The notes under the pieces are model-generated. The model did no database searches and was not told the origin of the DNA. It saw only the letters and a list, made by a program, of their open reading frames with translations. The translations under genes were made by a program, and so were the position numbers. Below, piece by piece: positions 1 through 11,889 of a stretch of 64,000 bases of DNA. The DNA is from Haematobia irritans. Its lineage: Eukaryota; Arthropoda; Insecta; Diptera; Muscidae. Within the stretch, counting starts at the first letter, position 1. Each line of letters begins with the position of its first letter. The stretch covers positions 72,085,551-72,149,550 of the forward strand of contig NC_134397.1 of the NCBI RefSeq assembly GCF_050003625.1. Direction: 5' to 3'.

Positions 1-176
1 CTGGGTGTTGCAAACATATGCACTAACTTATAATACCCTGTTCCACAGTGTGGCGCAAGAGCCCACCCTGAGCATTTTTGCCAAAGACACCATGTGTCTA
101 TCTCGTCTCCTTCTGGGTGTTGCAAACATATGCACTAACTTATAATACCCTGTTCCACAGTGTGGCGCAGGGTATA
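1..176 (+). repeat. DINE-1-like element end, tandemly duplicated
   Basis: Two copies of about 118 bp of the element end found complete at 15470-15585 and 23590-23705 (ACACCATGTGTCTATCTCG, then ATACCCTGTTCCACAGTGTG and GCAGGGTATAA). The rest of the element is outside the window. It runs straight into a 29-bp minisatellite array at 177. Confidence 0.75.
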
Positions 177-716
177 AAAATTGAGAACATTTTCTGTAGA
201 AATAAAATTTTGCCAAATTTTTCCATAGAAATAACATTTTGACAAAATTCTCTTTAGAAATAAAATGTTGACAAAATTTTCTTTATAAATAAGATTTTGA
301 CAAAATTTTCTATAAAAATAACATTTTGACAAAATTTTTATTTAGAAATATAATTTTGACAAAATTTTCTATAGAAATAAAATGTTGACAAAATTTTCTA
401 TAGAAATAAAATTTTGATAAAATTTTCTATAGAAATAAAATTTTGACAACATTTTCTATAGAAATAAAATGTTGACAAAATTTTCTATAGAAATAAAATG
501 TTGACAATTTTTTTTTTTATAGAAATAAAATTTTGACAAAATATTCTATAGAAATAAAATTTTGACAAAATTTTCAATAGAAATAAAACGTTGAAAAAAT
601 TTTCTATAGAAATAACAATTTGACAAGATTTTCTTTAGAAATAAAATTTTGACAAAAGTTTCTATAGAAATAAAATTTTGTCAACATTTTCTATAGAAAT
701 AAAATTTTGACAAATA
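177..716 (+). repeat. 29-bp minisatellite array
   Basis: About 18 copies of a 29-bp unit built from TTTTCTATAGAAATAAAA followed by TTTTGACAAAA. The core TTTCTATAGAAA is a perfect 12-bp palindrome. Copies vary by point changes and 1-3 bp indels. The same unit recurs in six more arrays in the window. Confidence 0.9.
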
Positions 717-1350
717 AAAAAATACAAAGAATTTCAACTGAATCTTTTGGAAGATACCGCTTTCTAAAGATAATCGTATCAACTGGTACGTTTCCAAAGA
801 TCAATTTATAATTTTTAACATAAGATAGATAAATTTAAAGAAACTTGTTTAATTTCTAAATTTCTGTCTAAGCGTTCAAGAAAATGAAATTAAGATATAA
901 CCTTTTATACGATTTTAGATCTAAAATGTGTAGAATTATATCAAAATGAAAGTAAAAAAATATGTAAAATATATCTAAAATAAATTGCGAACACGTCGAG
1001 CAAAAAGTGATATTTCGAGAAAATAATTCTACTCGCAAAGAAAAATAAACGTTTGGAAAACGTGTGCCGAAAACTTTTTTTTTGTGTTAGTGTTTCTTCG
1101 AAAATGTTAAACTTTTATCACCAAAAAAATTCGTTTGTTACAAAATTTTTATTTTTTCAATAAAAAAAAATTATTTATGAACCAAAGACACAGTCCATTT
1201 CGTTTATATCAAACAATGTTCTTTTCTGACTTTAAGTCTTTAATAAGTCACATTTTACCGTTTTATAGTAATAATTTAATATAGCAGTATGTAATGTTGA
1301 ACACCTTTTCAGTATCTTCCGAACATATCTGGAATATATGTAAAAAAAAA
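717..1350. other. AT-rich sequence, nothing recognised
   Basis: A/T-rich sequence without a coding frame, clear repeat or RNA gene that I can support. Confidence 0.5.
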
Positions 1351-1441
1351 AACTTTTTGGTGTTCGGTCGAAGCAGGGATCGAACCCAGGACCCTTGCTA
1401 TGCAAGGCGATCGTAGCAACCACTGCTCCATGGTGCCCAAC
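1351..1441 (-). repeat. tRNA-headed SINE fragment
   Basis: Read on the minus strand it contains a B-box-like GGTTCGATCCC followed by TGCTTCGACCGAACACCAAA, the same layout as the SINE heads at 18611 and 26273. The rest of the SINE body is missing. It does not fold convincingly as a functional tRNA. Confidence 0.6.
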
Positions 1442-1504
1442 TAAATTGTATGTTTCTGTTAAATGCTATATAAATATAACTTATATGGATAATTATCTAT
1501 TGAT

Positions 1505-1595
1505 GAAAATAACAGCTACATAGCTCAGTAGATGGTGTGTTGGCTTACAAATTGCATGGACCGCGGTTCGATTCTCCGTCCAGGCGAAAGGTAAA
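1505..1595 (+). repeat. tRNA-like repeat, probably a SINE head or tRNA pseudogene
   Basis: Contains an A-box-like TAGCTCAGTAGATGG and a B-box-like GGTTCGATTC 46 bp apart. The T stem has a mismatch and the ends do not pair as an acceptor stem, so it is not called as a tRNA gene. Confidence 0.45.
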
Positions 1596-2596
1596 ATTTA
1601 AAAAATTTATAAAATCTAATAATTTCTTCTACATTGTTTGTATTAGTATATGACAAGACTAACAACCATGCAAAAATTGGTCCACATCGGTCCATAATTA
1701 TATATAGACCCCATATAAACCGATCCCCCGATTTGGCTTGCGGAGCCTCTAAGAGAAGCAAATTTCATCCGATCCGGCTGAAATTTAATACATGGTGTTA
1801 GTACATGGCCTCAAACACCCATGTAAAAATTGCTCGAAATCGGTCCATAATTATATATAGACCCCATATAAACCGATCCCCATATTTGACATCCGGAGCC
1901 CCTTGGAAGAGCAAAATTCATCCGATTCGGTTGAAATTTGGGACGTGGTATTAATATATGGTCCATAACTATATATAGCCCCCATATAAACCGATCCCCC
2001 GATTTGGCTTGCGGAGCCTCTAAGAGAAGCAAATTCCATCCGAACCGGCTGAAATTTGGTACATTGTGTTAGTATATGGTCTCTACTGACCATGCAAAAA
2101 TTGGTCCCCATCAGTCCAGAATTATATATAGCCCCCATATAAACCGATCCCCAGATTTGACCTCCGGAGCCCCTTGGAAGAGCAAAATTCATCCGATTCG
2201 GTTGCAATTTGGTACGTGGTGTTAATATATGGCCTCAAACATCCATGCAAAAATTGGTAAAAATCGGTCCATAATTATATATAGCCCCCATATAAACCGA
2301 TCCCCAGATTTGGCCTCTGGTGCCTTTTGGAGAAGCAAAATTCATCCGATCTGGTTGAAATTTGGTACGTGGTGGTAGTATATGATATTTAAGAACCATG
2401 CCAAAAGTGGTCCATATCAATCCATAATCATATATAGCCCCCATATAAACCGATACCGAGATTTGGTTTTGGAGCCTCTTGGAGGAGCAAATTTCATCCG
2501 AGTCAGTTGAAATTTGGTACATTGTGCTAGTATATGGCCGTTAACAACCATGCCTAACTCGGTCCATATCGGTCTATAGTTATATATAGCCCTCAG

Positions 2597-3443
2597 CATA
2601 AGCGTAGGAAGGCCTCTGGGGAGGGGGCTTAGACCCCCCCAGAAAAATTTTAGCCCCCCCCAGAATTTGAAAACCTATTTACGATTTTCCATTTTTATAA
2701 AAAATAAACAAGCCCAGCCAAAACAGCGTCGCAAAAAAAGTAATGAAAATTATCTTTTTGGATCCGGAAGTGGTGCAAAATTGGTGAAGAAGCGATGAAT
2801 TTAACATGGGCTTGTCATAGGACGGAAGTCCTCCATTTCAACAGCCGTTGCACTGAATTTGCATCACTTCTTTAGGTGTGATCCGAATTCAATGTTTTGA
2901 ATGTAAATTAAAAAATTCTGTTATATTTTGTCAAATAAATAATTTTTATAATTTTTAATGGATTCTAATGCTTGTCGGAAACGTTTGACCTCAAACATTT
3001 TCAAAAATTCACAAGTTTTTCAGATTGGATTTAGATTTTTATTCGACAAAATTCAAATTATTTGTACCATTTTATGAATTCTTACTTCGTTTTTAAGGTA
3101 TTTGAAACAAAAAAGTTAAAATTTCCCATTAAAAGTATGAAAAAACTTTTAATAAAGAACTTCCTGAGTAGTTAAAATAAAGAACATCATTGGGAGTACA
3201 TCTTCTGGAAGTGCTTTTAAAGTTGTGTCTTTGGAAGAACTTCCAAATTTTATTGCTGGGAAATGTGTGGAACTACTTTTACTTGCTTTATTATAAATTA
3301 ATTTTCGAGTTATTTTGATGTCTAATCTTTTTTATTCATTTTTATGAAATAAAACATTAATTGAAATATAAATAAATGAAATATAAATTTTTAGCTAGGG
3401 GGGCTATAGCCCCCCCTAGGAAAATTGTCTAGCTACGCTAATG
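2597..3443. mobile_element. Non-autonomous hAT-type element, 847 bp
   Basis: Terminal inverted repeats CATAAGCGTAG and CATTAGCGTAG (one mismatch) bounded by an exact 8-bp target duplication GCCCTCAG (2589-2596 and 3444-3451). The duplication lies in a 153-bp DINE unit, which is continuous when the element is removed. It carries C/G-run palindromes near both ends (GGGGGGCTATAGCCCCCC at about 3398-3416) and a nested MITE at 2713-3260. No transposase remains. Confidence 0.82.
2713..3260 (+). mobile_element. CCCAGCAAAA-type MITE, copy 1
   Basis: 548 bp, nearly collinear with 58267-58838 and partly with the minus-strand copy 28311-28725. Ends are CCCAGC and GCTGGG with a T-rich inner side. It shares internal landmarks such as GGATCCGGAAGTGGTGCAAA and CATAGGACGGAAGTCCTCC with copy 2. 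Nested in the hAT element. Confidence 0.75.
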
Positions 3444-3934
3444 GCCCTCAGATAAATCGATCCCCAATCACACAAAAATTGGTCCATATCAAGTTCATAA
3501 TTCTAAATAGCCCCCCTCCCTATATGGGACCCCCATATTTCAATTCTGGCTCTCTACCGCGTATGGACTAACTCACAATTTAGAAAACGATGTTAAGAAG
3601 TTTTAAGATACCACAACCGAAGTAATTCGATTGTGAATGACAGTCTTTCGTAGAAGTTTCTACGCAATCCATGGTGGAGCCTGGATTGCCTGGCTGAACT
3701 TACGGCCATATATACTTGTTTTAATGTACTTTAAACACAAGTCGTATAAAGGGGCGGCCCACCTCCGCAACCATATATCGAAACATAAAGTGGCGGGCAT
3801 TTGTCTAGGCATCACCCATAACCTTCCTTGGAAATTTCACCCAAATCGGAAAAGTTTGGCCCAAAAAAAATGAGGTACCCTATTTTAACCACATTATTAC
3901 CCTCTACGTTCTCCGAACATTTTTCAAGTGAAAA

Positions 3935-4320
3935 AATAAATTATTTTATAACAAAAGCAAATGCGATGAATTCAAATTATAAATTTTTGTAATATGCGCT
4001 ATATGTAAAAATAGAATTTCCCACTTTTCTTTTGAAACTTTTCTTGAACATAGCCCGAGGCCTTTCCAACGAATGCAAAAACCGTGGAAATCGGTCCGTG
4101 CGTTCTGGAGTTGCTTCAGAGATAGCACTGTATATAAAAAAGATTTTCCCGCTTTTACGTTGAAACTTTTTTCTGTGCTATAAACCTCACAAATCCCGAG
4201 GCCTTTCCAACGAATGCCAAGTCGTGGAAATCGGTTCGTGCGTTCTGGAGTTTGGTTCGTGCGTTCTGGAGTTATAGCGTCAAGAAGGAAACCCCGACTT
4301 ATTTTTATATAGTAAGAAGA
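3935..4320 (+). repeat. Two tandem about 140-bp repeats
   Basis: Two imperfect copies of a block containing CCCGAGGCCTTTCCAACGAA and TGCGTTCTGGAGTT (at about 4050 and 4190); the short GGTTCGTGCGTTCTGGAGTT is itself doubled. It ends with CCCCGACTTATTTTTATATA, a tail seen on dispersed insect repeats (from memory). Confidence 0.6.
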
Positions 4321-5590
4321 TTAAAAATTTACGATTTTCGCTCAAAATAACTGCTTGTACAAAACTAATTTCTGTATTGAATCTTCATATTTGTGAACAT
4401 CTTCGTATTGTAAACGTTAAATATAATATCAAATATGTTTTTATTTTGTAGTGCCTAAATAACCGATAATATAAGAATATAGCACCTAACTTAATAAATG
4501 TCTTTATATATTTGCTTCTCATTCCTTCTGTCCGATATATCTTGACTCAATTTTGTACTCAAAAGTACAAAATTTTCCCAAAATCCCAGCAAACCACAAA
4601 ACGTAGTAAATAATAAAATGCATAACAATTAAAATTTTATCATTCAAATAAAAATTTGAAATATTTATTACATCGTTCATTTCGAATGGATATGTAAATG
4701 GTAGTTTTTGTTGTTTTGTTTGTTTACAATATATAATATATGTATATAGATAGATTGATGTATGTATTAAATGTCAGTATGATATGTGTTGAATAGCGAT
4801 ATATATGTGTGCGTGTAGGTAATTCGTTACGATTATCATATGATTGGTGTAAATGTGGATTTTTTTTATTTATTAATTTAAAATACGTTATACATTTAAT
4901 TAAAAATATACAAAATTTCTACAATGACACAATTCATTAAGGTTCACATGTTTTTTTTTTATATTTATTTAGTTTCTTAAGTAATAGTAAATTATATGCA
5001 CATTTCTTAATCGAATAAAGTTGGCTACATATACATATTTTCTATTGAAATTTTATGTGGTATTTTTGTGTTTTTTTTATTTAGTACCATAATAATAGTA
5101 GTAATGCTAGTAACTAGATAGTATGAAGCGTAAAACTTAAATAGGTTTTTATTTTTGTTTTTAAATTTCTTTCTACAATTTTATATTAAATAGACAAATT
5201 AAACTAGCTGTTTTTTTTATTATGGTTATTATACAACGATTGTATTATATCAAAGATACGGGTTGAGGGGTGAAGTATTCTCAAAGATGCGATTATAAAT
5301 CAAAATTTGATTTTTTTATAATTTAGGACTAACGTAGGAAAACTTGGCCAACATAAATAATTAATGATACAAAGAATTAAAAAATGTTCAATAATTTGTC
5401 GTGAAAATCTAAATAAACTGATTTAATAGATTTTTTTTTTTAAATAAGAAACACCAGTTTTCGCTTTCGAAAAATACTCTTTTTTTCCACAACACCATAA
5501 AAATCTGTAATGGTAGACTAATAAATAGGTCAATTCGTTATATGTTCATTCACTCAAGAAAAATTGTGTTAGGATGCAAAAGTTTTAATT
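4321..5590. other. AT-rich sequence, nothing recognised
   Basis: Simple A/T-rich sequence with poly-T runs and ATATGT stretches. No coding frame or RNA gene supported. Confidence 0.5.
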
Positions 5591-7320
5591 TAACAAAAAT
5601 TTCAAAGATTTGTGTGCTAAATTTAATGAAAACAAATTAAAGCAAAATTTAAGAACTTTATTTAATCTTTTTTTTTTAAAGAAATTTTTCCTTAAAATTG
5701 AATAGTAACACAAGTTTCAGTAACATAAATTTCAAAGATTTGTGTGCTAAATTTAATGGAAACAAATTAAAGTAAAAATTAAATTAAAAATTTTATTTAA
5801 TCTTTATTTTAAAGAAATTTGTCCTTAAAATTGTATAATATTTTCGTGACATAGTTTATCATTATTTCTTGTGCTACAAGATAGATTTACATATGCAATA
5901 AAAATTAAATTAACTATGAAATCAAACTAAAAGACGGAAAATTTTAAAACAATTATGAAATAACAAAAAAATAAATAAATAAAATAAAATAATAAAAAAA
6001 AACAAACACTGAAAATATTGACTAAAACAGCCACAACCAAGATTTTTTCTTTTTTGTAATTATGAAAAATATACTGGAAAATTTGTCATATGTTATAAAA
6101 TTTTGGCGCCCGAGCAGGCACATATGGTAGACAATTTACATAAGTATGATTACTTAAATAGGAAGGTAACACATACAGTATGTCAAGAAGGTCTTTTGAC
6201 ATTGCCAAATATTTCAAATTCCAGAAATAAGTGAAATATTAAATATCGAATAAAATCAAAATTTCTAATTAAATATTTTATTTTTTTTCGCAGGAATGCT
6301 GTGTACGTATGTATACTTTACAAATAAAATTTCATTATATTTAATTTTGGAACAAAATATAATTTTTATCCTATTGTAAATACATTTTCTTGACATACTA
6401 TATAACTTTTTAATATTTTCTATAACTGACATGGGAAAAATTTTTGGCGCCCGAGCAGACACATAGTCAATTTGCAAAATTATGGTTAATTAAATAATAT
6501 ATTCCGTTTTAACAATTTCTATTAATGAGAAGGGAATAAAATTTTGGCACCCGTGCAGGGAAAGAAATTTGTCCTTAAAATTGTATATTTTCGTGGCATA
6601 GTTTATCATTATAGGTCAATAGTATTTCTTGTGCTACAAGATAGATTTGTATATGCAATAAAAATTAAATTAACTATGAAGTCAAACAAAAAGACTGAAG
6701 AATTAAAAACAATTAAGAAATAACAAAAAAAAAAAAAAATAAATAAATAAAATAAAATAATAAAAAAAACAGAACACTGAAAATATTGACTGAAACAGCC
6801 AAAACCAAGATTTTTTCTTTTTTGTAATTATTAAAAATATACTGGAAAATTTGTCCTATGTTATAAAATTTTGGCGCCCGATCAGGCACATACGGTAGAC
6901 AATTTACATAAGTATGGTTACTTAAATAGAAAGGTAACATATACAGTATGTCAAGAAGGTCTTTTGACATTGTCAAATATTTCAAATTCCAGAAATAAGT
7001 GAAATATTAAATATCGAATAAAATCAAAATTTCTGATTAAATATTTTATTTTTTTTCAGGAATGCTGTGTACGTATGTGTACTTTGCAAATAAAATTTCA
7101 TTATATTTAATTTTGGAACAAAAGATAATTTTTATCCTATTGTCAATACACTTTCTTGACATACTATATAACTTTTTAATATTTTCTATAACTGACATGG
7201 GAAAAATTTTTGGCGCCCGAGCAGACACATAGTCAATTTGCAAAATTATGGTTAATTAAATAATATATCCCGTTTTAACAATTTCTATTAATGACAAGGG
7301 AATAAAAATTTGGCACCCGT
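5590..7320 (+). repeat. Tandem segmental duplications, about 125 bp and about 766 bp
   Basis: A short block around ATTTCAAAGATTTGTGTGCT is repeated at about 5607 and 5727. A larger block beginning GAAATTTGTCCTTAAAATTG at about 5814 recurs at about 6565; matching landmarks (GGTAGACAATTTACATAAGT at 6126 and 6894; GGAATGCTGTGTACGTATG at 6293 and 7059) are 766-768 bp apart. Point differences are few, so the duplication is fairly recent. Confidence 0.8.
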
Positions 7321-8040
7321 GCAGGGACATAGTCGATTTGCAATATGTTCGTTTTTCTAACAAGAAGACAACACAAATGCAGTTCAAACATTTTCTGTAA
7401 ATGACATGGGAATAAAATTTTTGGCGCCCGAGCAGGGACATAGTCAATTTTCAATAGGATAATTCTTCAAATAGGAAGGCAATACAGATTTTGATTTCAC
7501 ATTTTCTATAAGTTACATGGGAATAAAATTTTGGCGCCCGAGCAGGGACACAATTAGCGCACAAATAATCAGTGATTTTGTTCTTCCGCTAGACCAGTTG
7601 TTTTTAATGGGAATAAAATTTTGGCACTTGATGAGGAACATAGTCAATTTAAAATATGATCATTATTCAAATAGAAAGGCAATACAAATTCTGGTTTAAC
7701 ATTTTCTATAAGTTATATGGGAATAAAATTTTGGTGCCCGAGCAGCCCATAGTCATATAGGAAGACAACACAAAGGCAGTTGAAACAATTTCTATAAGTT
7801 ATATGGGAATAAAATTTTGGCGCCCAAGCAGGGACACAATTAGTGCACAAATAATCAGTGATTTTGTTCTTCCGCTAGACCAGTTGTTTTTAATGGGAAT
7901 AACATTTGGTCACTTGATCAGGAACATAGTCAATTTACAATATGATCATTATTCAAATCGAAAGGCAATACAAATTCTGGTTTAACATTTTCTATAAGTT
8001 ATATGGGAATAAAATTTTGGCGCCCGAGCAGGGACACAAT
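6100..8040 (+). repeat. Array of tRNA-Lys primer-binding-site-like motifs
   Basis: Thirteen occurrences of a motif whose best version is TGGCGCCCGAGCAGGGAC, at about 6104, 6446, 6544, 6874, 7210, 7310, 7422, 7531, 7618, 7731, 7817, 7905 and 8017. Most follow GGGAATAAAATTT. Spacing in the second half is 85-113 bp. The motif differs by one base from the 18-nt site complementary to tRNA-Lys(UUU), TGGCGCCCGAACAGGGAC. No gag/pol frame or LTR pair was found nearby. Confidence 0.75.
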
Positions 8041-8095
8041 TAGAACGCAAATAATCAGTGATTTTGTTCTTCCGCTAGACCAGTTGTTTTTAATG
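7500..8095 (+). repeat. About 200-286 bp tandem repeats within the array
   Basis: The block containing AATCAGTGATTTTGTTCTTC and CGCTAGACCAGTTG occurs at about 7566, 7852 and 8052, giving repeat steps of 286 and 200 bp, each joined to a primer-site-like motif. Confidence 0.75.
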
Positions 8096-9218
8096 CATCA
8101 AGAAAAAGAGTTTAGTAAAATTTTGTTTAAAAATTTTGGACATTTCATTCATTCTTTTTAATAAACAAAAAAATGAAATGAAATTATTCAAACAGGAAAA
8201 AGAGTTAACCACTATTTCAAATCCTACTTTTTTTTTTGTTTTCAATTATCTTGTAGTCGTAGATTATTTTTCGTTTCGTTTATATACATTTTGGATTAAC
8301 TAAGTAACCTTAGACTTATGTACGATTTTCTCAAGACAAAGGAATTGATAATTTGTCAAAAATAAAATTTAGTGCTTTTTGGATTTTTAATCATCACGAC
8401 GCATTGATTTCTACAATCATATTATTATTAAAAAAATTAAATTTTCTTCACTTTATCACTTCTTGTCAAAGATAATGTGAGGAAAACGTAATGAAAAAGG
8501 AGTGAAAATGTTTGTATTGAACTCATTTTCAAAAAGTGAAATTACATTGAATTCATAGCGTTTTAAGGCAGTATTTTTATTTTTTTTTTAATTTGTTCTT
8601 CTGTATATTTCTTTCTGTCTAATCTTTTTCAAATACTTAGAAATTTTCATTTAATTTTTTTTCTTTCAAATACTTTGAAATTTTCCTGAAATTTTCATTT
8701 AATTTTTGTTTTGGGCCAAGCTTTACAATGTTGTTTTTTTTTGTATATAAATATATATAAAATGAATTATAATCGCATAATGAGGTAGATGCTAACCCCC
8801 AAATAAAGCAAATACATTTCTTCTTATTGCATAAAGGGGCAAAGCATAAGGAAAAATAGTGTGAACTTGGAAATATTGGGCCATTGGTGCTCAAGGAGTT
8901 CTGACTCATACAGGGTAGAGTTATAAGCATAAACTATAAAGGACTTGAATTCATTAATTTTTCAAAGCATTTCAAAATAAAACGGCATAATACATTGTAA
9001 TAACTACAATGATATTTATTTTTTATTTTTAAATGGATTCCTTTCTTTAGTGGTAAGGAAAATAAACTTTTGAAATGAGAGAAAGTATAAAAATGAAGGA
9101 TTTTAAAACTTTATATCTATTACAGATTGTATTTATGTTGAATCTCTATTGAATTCACACATTTCTCAAATGCATTTATTTATTATAATACAGATATGTA
9201 TATCTCTGGCATTTGACT

Positions 9219-9742
9219 TAAGGTGCACAGAAAAAAATTTCACGAACAATTTTCCAATTAAAATTTTAATTGAGTTTTAAAAAATATTCAATTAAAAATT
9301 TAATTGAATCAACAAATTTTTTAATTGAAACAAAAATCAATCACAAAAATTAATAGTATCAATTAATTTTTTAATTGGATCAATTAATTTTTTAATTGAC
9401 CTTCAATTAATTATTTAATTGACACTATCATTTCTGTGATTGAAGACATTTCAATTAAAAAATTAATTGGATCAATTAATTTCGTGATTGAATCAGAAAT
9501 TTTTTTTTGTGTGGTTATTAAGTTCGAGTTAAGCCGCTAAAATCGCTAAAGTGAAAACTAAATCAGTAAAAAACCGGCATAAAATTATACATATTAGTTG
9601 CAAATTTTGTTATAACTTGATGAGGAATACCCCAAAGTAAATTTACACAACGTTTGTATTCCTTAAGGTGGATTAATTAAGAAAAGTAATCGTGAAAAAA
9701 TGGCGATTTTAGCGGCTAAACTCGAACTTAGTATCCACCTTT
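9219..9742. mobile_element. MITE with TAAGTTCGAGTT inverted ends, interrupted
   Basis: Left inner arm TAAGTTCGAGTTAAGCCGCT (9518 on) pairs with the right arm AGCGGCTAAACTCGAACTTA (about 9710). Outer ends AAGGTG (9220) and CCACCTTTA (9735). Homologous to 42380-42623, where the left end is continuous, showing that 9226-9513 is a later insertion between AAGGTG and GTTATTAAG. Confidence 0.75.
9226..9513. mobile_element. CAATTAA-repeat MITE nested in another MITE
   Basis: Inverted ends: CACAGAAAAAAATTTC at left and the reverse complement of GAAATTTTTTTTTGTGTG at right. The interior is made of repeated CAATTAATTTTTTAATTG-type palindromic words. The insertion point is defined by the uninterrupted relative at 42382. 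Confidence 0.65.
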
Positions 9743-11464
9743 AGGGTTATTTTTTCGATACAAGACTTCACCAAGCCACGTTTAGTTTGAATTCAACATA
9801 TATTACAAATGGAATCATCCAGACAGTTTTGTAAATAAAAAATATTCTGAAATATAAAACAAACAAAATTTTTGGTATCTCATATAAACTCATACAAAAC
9901 ATGTTGAATATGCAGCAGTTTTTTTTATTGATAGTCGCTTGCATTACAATAAATGTTTTAACAAAATTTCAAAGATTTTTCAAATGTAAATTTTAATTAT
10001 ATTTCGCAATCATGTGTAATTATACCTATTTCCATCTTTATTTCTTATAATTTATGAAGGCTATGTTTGATATATAGGCATGAATTCAAGTATCTTTCAA
10101 ACGTAAAATTCTACCAATCTGATAATATAGGTCAAGCTTAATTTTCTCCTAAATAATTTCAGTTAGAGACTCCTTGATCTTGAGATTACTTTATTCCTAT
10201 GAGTATTATAGTAGAAGGCAGGCAATAAGGCAGACACGTTACAAGTTGAGATCAATTTATGTTAATATAACATAAATATCTCCTCAGAGATTTGAATTGG
10301 AAATGGGGAATTTTGTTGTGTGTGTGTGTGTGTGGGGGGGGGGGGCAGGGGCAGTAGACCCTAATCCAAGTTCACTGTATCTATTTAAAGAATATTTTTT
10401 CTTTATTGATAAAACATACGAAATCTAGTTATAACCTATGATTATGGCAATTTTTTTGAAATATCTCATTAAACACAAACATTGGAATTTCATATGAATT
10501 CCATTTGATTCTCAATAATATACGGTCATAAACATTTGTGTTTATTGAGTGTTTTTTTTTTAGTAGTAGACAATTTAGCTTTAAAAGATTTTTTAGTAGA
10601 TTAAAAAATATTAAGCGTTTTTTTTTTGTTAGTACAAAGCCAAGCAGGTTAGCATGATATTAAGGACATTTAAAATTTTGGCATTTGGGGAATAGTTTGA
10701 TATTTTTCTTTTTCTTCGTTACTATAAAATGATAGCATGCCAGCTATTATATTATAGAAAATTGTACTTTTGCTATTATTATCTTTTTATTATATGGCAG
10801 TAATTTTCAATAGAAATATTATTTGTTTCAACATTTTTCTTCTCACTATATAAACCAACAAAATTCTAAACATTATATTGTTATTTTCTTTTCTCTTAAA
10901 AATGTGCTATAATTATAAGAGTTTATGAAAGTTTAGATTTCATATATTTTGAACACAGATGTCGTTAGTAATTATTTCAAATAAATAAATTCTAACTTTT
11001 GTTTTTTTTTTTTTTAATATGAATAACTTTAAGTGTGTGTCTATTTTGATGTTTTGTTTGTAAGTAAAAATAAACAAACAAAAAAAGCTTAAAGCTTCAA
11101 TTCAATATATTTTTGTTTAAATCTAAATAATTGAGTCAAATTTTTGTTGTATGTATTATAGGCAGTATTAAATTCCAAACAAAGGGTAAAGATTTCTTTC
11201 TTCTTTTCACCAAGAACATAAAAAAACCCTAATTAAAAATTATATATTTTTTTCTAATTATAATAATAAAATTAATTGGTATATTGAGAGGTTATCTTGG
11301 CTAAAAACTTTAAATAATTAACTAGAATCTTCTTCTTGCCACAAGAATTATAATTTAAGATCCTTTAGAAACTCATCAGATGTCGCTCCAAGTAAAATTT
11401 TCAAACATTTTCCTTTGAAATTAATTGTTGGTTGAAAAAAAAATAGAAATATTTTTAATATAAA

Positions 11465-11889
11465 ATCGTTGTCCACATTCCAAAGTGCGCTAAGTTAAAA
11501 AATGAATTTTTACTGAAAACAAGAAACAAATTTTGTTTTTTGAAATTTCTCAAAAACCGTATAAGATAGAAATTCCCTTATTTTCGGTCTTAAAATCATA
11601 TTTTTAATAATTTTTTTTAGTATATACGAACTGAAAATAGTGATAATAGAACATACCCAAAAATGGCTTAGACCACTTTAGACCGAACAAAGCTTTTTGC
11701 CCTTTTTGGATTGGACATTTTTTAAAACACAGGCTAAGAACAATATTAACCATAACTTTTGATAGAAATGTCCAATAAATTCGAAATTTTGACAGGATGC
11801 AATTCACATCAACCCGAATAAAAAACAGCGAACTCCATCAAAACATGCTAAGTCGACTTAGCGTACTCTGGAATGAGGGCATCGAAATA
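11465..11889. mobile_element. MITE with CATTCCARAGT ends, copy 1
   Basis: Ends are inverted repeats: left TCGTTGTCCACATTCCAAAG and, on the other strand, right TCGATGCCCTCATTCCAGAG, each followed by TRCGCTAAGT. The interior matches 41790-42090 (for example CTCAAAAACCGTATAAG and GGTCTTAAAATCAT). Confidence 0.7.

Larger units (their letters stand above)
1640..3722 (-). mobile_element. DINE-like composite element (minus), interrupted by a hAT element
   Basis: Six or so 153-bp-type units (GCCCCCATATAAACCGATCC each) at 1650-2588 resume at 3452-3570 after the hAT insertion, then reach the element head at 3580-3722, which read on the minus strand begins AAACAAGTATATATGGCCGT. The head matches 43005-43200. 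The GTCC-run end and the 29-bp array are missing. Confidence 0.7.

Noticed and set aside
1505..1595. tRNA gene
   Set aside because: A- and B-box-like words are present but the T stem has a mismatch and the acceptor arm does not pair; better explained as a SINE head or pseudogene.
6100..8040. A complete LTR retrotransposon
   Set aside because: No LTR pair, polypurine tract or gag/pol frame around the primer-site-like motifs, which are present many times.
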